From Amyelois transitella (taxonomy: Eukaryota; Arthropoda; Insecta; Lepidoptera; Pyralidae), in NCBI RefSeq assembly GCF_032362555.1, contig NC_083515.1, positions 11,257,001 to 11,321,000 on the forward strand: a stretch of 64,000 bases of DNA, in the 5' to 3' direction. The translations under genes were made by a program, and so were the position numbers. This document shows, in pieces, positions 61,201 to 64,000 of the stretch (position 1 is its first letter; every line of letters starts with the position of its first letter). The notes beneath the pieces were generated by a model. It was not told the origin of the DNA. It did not search any database and saw nothing but the letters and a program-made list of their open reading frames with translations.

Positions 61201-64000
61201 CACACAGCGTCACCTCTGGCCGCTCGTGGCCGCAGTAGTCCAGCAGCGCCAGCAGCGAGTCCTCGTTGCCGCAGTGCCGGAGACGAGCTCGCTATCACAC
61301 ACACACACACAGCGTCACCTCTGGCCGCTCGTGGCCGCAGTAGTCCAGCAGCGCCAGCAGCGAGTCCTCGTTGCCGCAGTACTGGCCCGCGTCGTGCAGC
61401 TGCTCCAGCGACGAGATCAGCGCGTGCAGACGCGAGTGCAGCAGCTCGCTTCGAGGGTCCTGGCTCGCTGCCGGTAAAACATCACATCGTTAAACTTTTT
61501 TGGTATCAGAATTTAGATTTGAACAGACGCACAGTTAAGTCGAGTCATGTAATTTAGAGTGTCAATTAGTTATGTATCCGGGCAACCTGCAGCCTCCCGG
61601 TCCTGGTCGACGACGGCGCGCACGGCGGCCAGCACGAGGTCCCAGGCCGGCTGCTGCAGCTCGGCCGCCGCGCGCGACACCAGGCTCTGCAGCGCCAGCG
61701 TCACCTCGTACGTCACCACCGACTGCTTGCGCTCCACCGCCTGGAAACAAACATTCACTACACGGTCTTGACGACGTCGCGGAGCACATCAATCGTAAAT
61801 TCCTAAATATATCAATCCCGGAAAATCAGTTTTCTCATAGAAATAATTTATCTTTAATTAATAATAGACCTTGAGCAGCGCGGGCAGCACGCTGTGGAGC
61901 GCCACCTGCAGGCCGGGCACGCGGCTCGGCCCCCACAGCGCGCGGTGCACGCAGAACACGGCGCCGCGCTGCAGCCCCGCGTTGGCCTCCTCGGCCAGCA
62001 GCCGCGCCAGCTCGGCCAGCGCCGCGTGCCCCGCGTCCGCGCCCAGCACGATGCGCATGAGCTTCCAGGCGGGCTGGCAGTAGCGCTCCAGGTTGACGCA
62101 GCGGCACAGCGCGGCCACGAGCGCGCGCAGCCCGTCGCGCGGCAGCATGGAGTAGCCCACCACGGCCTCCAGCAGCGCCAGCGACACCAGCACCACGCCC
62201 GGCTCCTCCGCGAACACCGCCAGCTCGCACGCGTGGCTGGCGGACATCAAACGTCTCGCATCAAAACGCCCCGCAAAACTGACCTTCACTTCTCATTCTA
62301 CTCTACATATGTTCTACCATCTTGTGGGAGACGATATTGAAGTTAGCAGTAAGCTAATGAATAAACGGCCCCAGTACCCGAACTGTAGAAGAACTGGCAA
62401 AGATGAGAGGGACAGGGAGAGACATACTAACAATAATAAGAACAACCAAACAAAATAGATGTAGATATTATTAAAAAAATTATTTTTTCATGTATGCAGT
62501 GCTGTTTAAAAGTATTTCTACAATGAAACTGATAAAGATCAGTTGTCAAAATCAGAGTAGCTAACTGCCTGTCTTTTTCTAAGCTTTCTTCTTTCCAAGA
62601 AAGTTATTGCAAACAATTTATTCTCGACAGCTTACACAAACAGGGGTTCACTAATCACAGAATAATATAAGTCTACCGAACACTCACCTCACAAAAGCGT
62701 TGACAATATCTTCGTCCAAGTATGTGGCGTTGAATTTGACGACGTTAATGACGAGCTGCAGGAACTCCTCCGTCAGCGCGGGGTCCTGCACCTGCGGCAG
62801 CCACTCCAGCAGGAACGCGCCGATCTGGAAGGATATTGATTCGTTAAAACACCGCTACAGGCGCTACAGGCGGCGTAAAGGAAAGTATGAGTAGGAAGAG
62901 CGTGACCAGTGAGATGGCAAGTGACAGAAACAATTGGAAAAAACTAACATACTGTGCCGACCCCACGTAGAAAGTGGGATAACGTAACGACAAAGAAGAA
63001 GTATTGGCTAACTGAACAAAGGTCTGTCACTGCTTTGAAACTTTCGTGTTGTATCATACTTTTTAAAAATATTTACTAACAATTCAATAATGAAAGTCAA
63101 GCGTTGGTGGTCGTATTGGTAAGGTGCCCGGTTAAAATTCGTGTTGCGCAGAAAGGCACAGGTTCGAATTCCACCCCCCATGTATCAATAACAGATTTCG
63201 AAATAAATTAGTTTGAATACTAACCGATGCTTGATACATCCAGTCTCCTGAATCATTTGCCTTAATTATTATGCATTAGCTATAACGGTTGTATAACCAT
63301 GATCGATCCAATACAGGTTAGGTTCCCCTGCAAATGTTGCGGTGGTCAGACAGGAGTCACTTCATGTTAAAACCTGATTCACCCAATCCAGGATGGTGCT
63401 ATGGTCTATCCATGGCACACCCTGGTCTTCTCTCTAAAGGAATGCTGATGCAACTAAGACTAATGCCAGGAGGAGGAATAATTTCAATAAAAAAAGACAA
63501 CCCCCTGTATTACCCCTCTAGGGAAGGGGATTTTTGTATACCAATTTTTAAGCACATTTGAGAAAACAGCATTCAAATCGGAACAATAGTATTCGCTTCA
63601 TGGATGTACTGCCATGCAAACAGACATTCTAAAAATCCTTATTACTAGAACCAGAAAAACATCTAGCTTGAGCTTGGCGCAGGAACCTCGTAAGGATTTG
63701 TAGGTTTCAAATTTCAACAAAATAGTTAGAGGCGTTTTTATAACAGGGTACAAATATTTGTATATGTATATACATATTTCTCATATAATAGTATATAGAT
63801 CCTCTACATTCATTTGTTAACAATGCCTATCAAGTACAGACATAAGTCAGTTATTTTATGTATGGATATGATCACTTACTTGTTCTTCGTAACACTTGAT
63901 ATTCTTCCCTGTGTTGGTCAGAGAGTGCAGCAGCTTGAACCGGAGGTGCTCGTCCTCGGGCGGGTGGTTGGGATGCGATTCTCGCAGGTAGCGCAGGAAC
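49217..64000 (-). CDS. gig: TSC2/tuberin (gigas), N-terminus off right edge
   Basis: GTPase-activating subunit of the TSC complex; it turns off Rheb and so mTORC1. Exons (phases agree): 64000-63880 partial, 62824-62688, 62236-61870, 61740-61587, 61467-61319, 61009-60840, 60436-60257, 60183-59255, 59178-58982, 58848-58732, 58589-58424, 58187-58042, 57312-57242, 56596-56495, 55999-55909, 55271-55134, 54714-54622, 54290-54214, 53900-53823, 53398-53308, 52911-52790, 52538-52372, 51633-51402, 51334-50713, 50180-49995, 49411-49217. About 1,700 codons. N-terminal HEAT solenoid ([37 protein letters not shown]), a tuberin domain ([15 protein letters not shown]), Ser-rich linkers, and a C-terminal Rap-GAP domain with the Asn-thumb segment [17 protein letters not shown]. 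It ends in the family tail ([10 protein letters not shown] ... IDDFNDYA). The T-rich acceptor of 51633 is weak. Two exons end in tandem arrays. Confidence 0.95.
49650..50095 (-). repeat. 99-bp tandem array (~4.5 copies) straddling a TSC2 Rap-GAP exon donor
   Basis: ccgcgtcggacacgtgg recurs at about 49652, 49751, 49850, 49949 and 50048, 99 bp apart, with near-perfect identity. Minus strand: each unit is the last ~90 bases of exon 50180-49995 ([30 protein letters not shown]), the donor CAG|GTATAC, and ~9 intron bases. 99 bp is 33 codons and the frame stays open through the array. Four GTATAC donors lie at 49989, 49890, 49791 and 49692. Each unit holds one CACGTG. Confidence 0.96.
50363..50543 (+). 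repeat. Dispersed repeat family C, half copy in a TSC2 intron
   Basis: Nearly identical to the right half of 24724-25074 (cgcaacggattttgatgcgg; gtagagtgattcaagaggaa; gcccgtgcgaagccgggg type end). Ends at gggtcgctagt. Confidence 0.75.
51529..51605 (-). repeat. 24-bp coding repeat (4 copies) in a TSC2 linker exon
   Basis: gcagcgctggat and variants recur every 24 bases, coding an 8-residue Ser/Ala motif ([18 protein letters not shown]) in the disordered linker before the Rap-GAP domain. In frame, so it alters only linker length. Confidence 0.75.
51850..52332 (-). pseudogene. Non-LTR reverse transcriptase remnant in a TSC2 intron
   Basis: The frame has [20 protein letters not shown], resembling the RT block FxDxxKAFD, and [14 protein letters not shown], resembling the GxPQGSxLGPxLF block. 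Catalytic YxDD and most of the domain are absent. A decayed LINE fragment. Confidence 0.6.
53000..53190 (-). repeat. Dispersed repeat family E in a TSC2 intron
   Basis: Reverse complement of 37110-37282: gggacatttcaatatcac, cacaacattggttgacgtc and gtcagtgcagaagaa are shared. Confidence 0.7.
53505..53760 (-). repeat. tRNA-derived SINE family D
   Basis: On the minus strand it begins gcgcaaaaaggcacagttcg, a B-box-like segment followed by aaacccacctcggccat, then the body (ccgatgctcttacggtgag; atgatcgatccaatacgg; ctgctaagattgcggaggtc). Matches the body of 63103-63430. Confidence 0.68.
54425..54550 (-). repeat. SINE family A fragment in a TSC2 intron
   Basis: ccagtcaacagtct ... tgatagaattgaggttcaa ... 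ctagcccatcgcctaaaag ... gtttataagtct, middle part of the family. Confidence 0.68.
54777..54829. repeat. Inverted repeat, ~22-bp imperfect arms
   Basis: accattcttacagcgtgtgct pairs with agcacacgctataagtatgg+t around tctgattgtaa; two or three mismatches. A second short palindrome, gcgaacgtt-gttc-aacgttcgc, lies at 54893-54914. Both are in the TSC2 intron between exons at 55134 and 54714 and may be the end of a foldback element. Confidence 0.75.
57378..57998. repeat. 86-bp tandem array (7 copies) in a TSC2 intron
   Basis: tgtgcatccccctgct recurs at 57421, 57507, 57593, 57679, 57765, 57851 and 57937. Each unit contains atccccctgctg and, ~35 bases on, its reverse complement cagcagggggat, so every unit can form a 12-bp hairpin. 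The run ggggggcagcaggggg is G-rich enough for quadruplex formation. Two linked variants (gaccgac with tgtac; gatcgac with tgcac) alternate. No exon sequence is included, unlike the other arrays. Confidence 0.95.
61087..61420 (-). repeat. 105-bp tandem array (3 copies) straddling a TSC2 HEAT-exon donor
   Basis: agcgtcacctctggccgctc recurs at 61101, 61206 and 61311, 105 bp apart. Minus strand: each unit holds the 3' end of exon 61467-61319 ([20 protein letters not shown]), the donor CAGAG|GTGACG, and intron bases including a (GT)n run. Although 105 is a multiple of three, the exon frame meets TGA soon after the donor, so read-through would truncate. Confidence 0.94.
62872..63000 (+). repeat. 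LINE 3'-end fragment in a TSC2 intron
   Basis: aaaggaaagtatgagtagga ... ctgtgccgaccccacgtag ... gataacg ... gaagaagaag, shared with 38855-38960. Resembles the 3' end of RTE-type LINEs with a short simple tail. Confidence 0.55.
63103..63430 (+). repeat. tRNA-derived SINE family D, near full length
   Basis: A head with an A-box-like stretch (cgtattggtaaggtgcccgg) and a B-box match (ggttcgaattcc, about 63160-63172) about 35 bases apart, then the body shared with 53505-53760 (tgatcgatccaatac; ggtggtcagacaggagtc; acctgattcacccaatccag). Lies in the first TSC2 intron of the window. The remainder of that intron (63431-63879) shows nothing further. Confidence 0.72.

Noticed and set aside
63108-63180. 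tRNA gene
   Set aside because: A- and B-box-like sequences are present but the acceptor and anticodon arms do not pair, and the body continues as a SINE shared with 53505-53760.

Overview
This window is nuclear DNA of an insect, most likely a moth or other lepidopteran. Intron-rich animal genes sit in AT-rich DNA full of short interspersed repeats, several of which look like repeats I associate with moth genomes. There are also mariner, BEL/Pao, Ty3/gypsy-type and non-LTR remnants, and a short interstitial run of the insect telomere repeat (TTAGG). No bacterial operons, CRISPR arrays, rRNA or tRNA genes were seen.

Layout, left to right. (1) 1-2622: the 5' part of a BEL/Pao retrotransposon on the minus strand (gag-protease ORF, primer-binding site, LTR), inserted into a SINE. 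(2) 2759-23629, minus: Raptor (mTORC1 scaffold). I traced 22 exons with matching splice phases; the last blades of the propeller lie off the left edge. (3) 26250-29128, minus: VPS41 (HOPS complex), two exons. (4) 29881-31059, plus: mitochondrial enoyl-CoA hydratase family (ECHDC2/AUH-like). (5) 31399-32151, minus: phosphomannomutase. It diverges, across 154 bp, from (6) 32306-38524, plus: N-sulfoglucosamine sulfohydrolase, ten exons. (7) 39425-39912, minus: a 92-residue single-pass membrane protein I do not recognise. (8) 41806-42150, plus: mitochondrial ribosomal protein S33. (9) 43358-48426: a very young, complete LTR retrotransposon with identical LTRs, intact gag and pol, and a -1 frameshift site. 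(10) 49217-64000, minus: TSC2/tuberin (gigas), 26 exons traced to the stop codon; its N-terminus lies off the right edge.

Functional theme: Raptor is the mTORC1 substrate-recruiting subunit, TSC2 is the GAP of the TSC complex that switches mTORC1 off at the lysosome, VPS41 delivers cargo to lysosomes, and SGSH is a lysosomal hydrolase. Whether this clustering is meaningful or chance is open.

The most unusual signal is a set of tandem arrays built from pieces of exons. Five arrays (units 108, 118-120, 115, 99 and 105 bp; about 42, 5, 6, 5 and 3 copies) lie in Raptor and TSC2. In all five, the unit is the 3' end of a coding exon plus its splice donor plus the first bases of the intron, so each array offers a ladder of duplicated donor sites. 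In two of them (108 and 99 bp) the unit is a multiple of three and stays open in the exon frame, so donor choice could add whole 36- or 33-residue modules to the Raptor propeller or the tuberin GAP domain. The host exons are extremely GC-rich against AT-rich introns.
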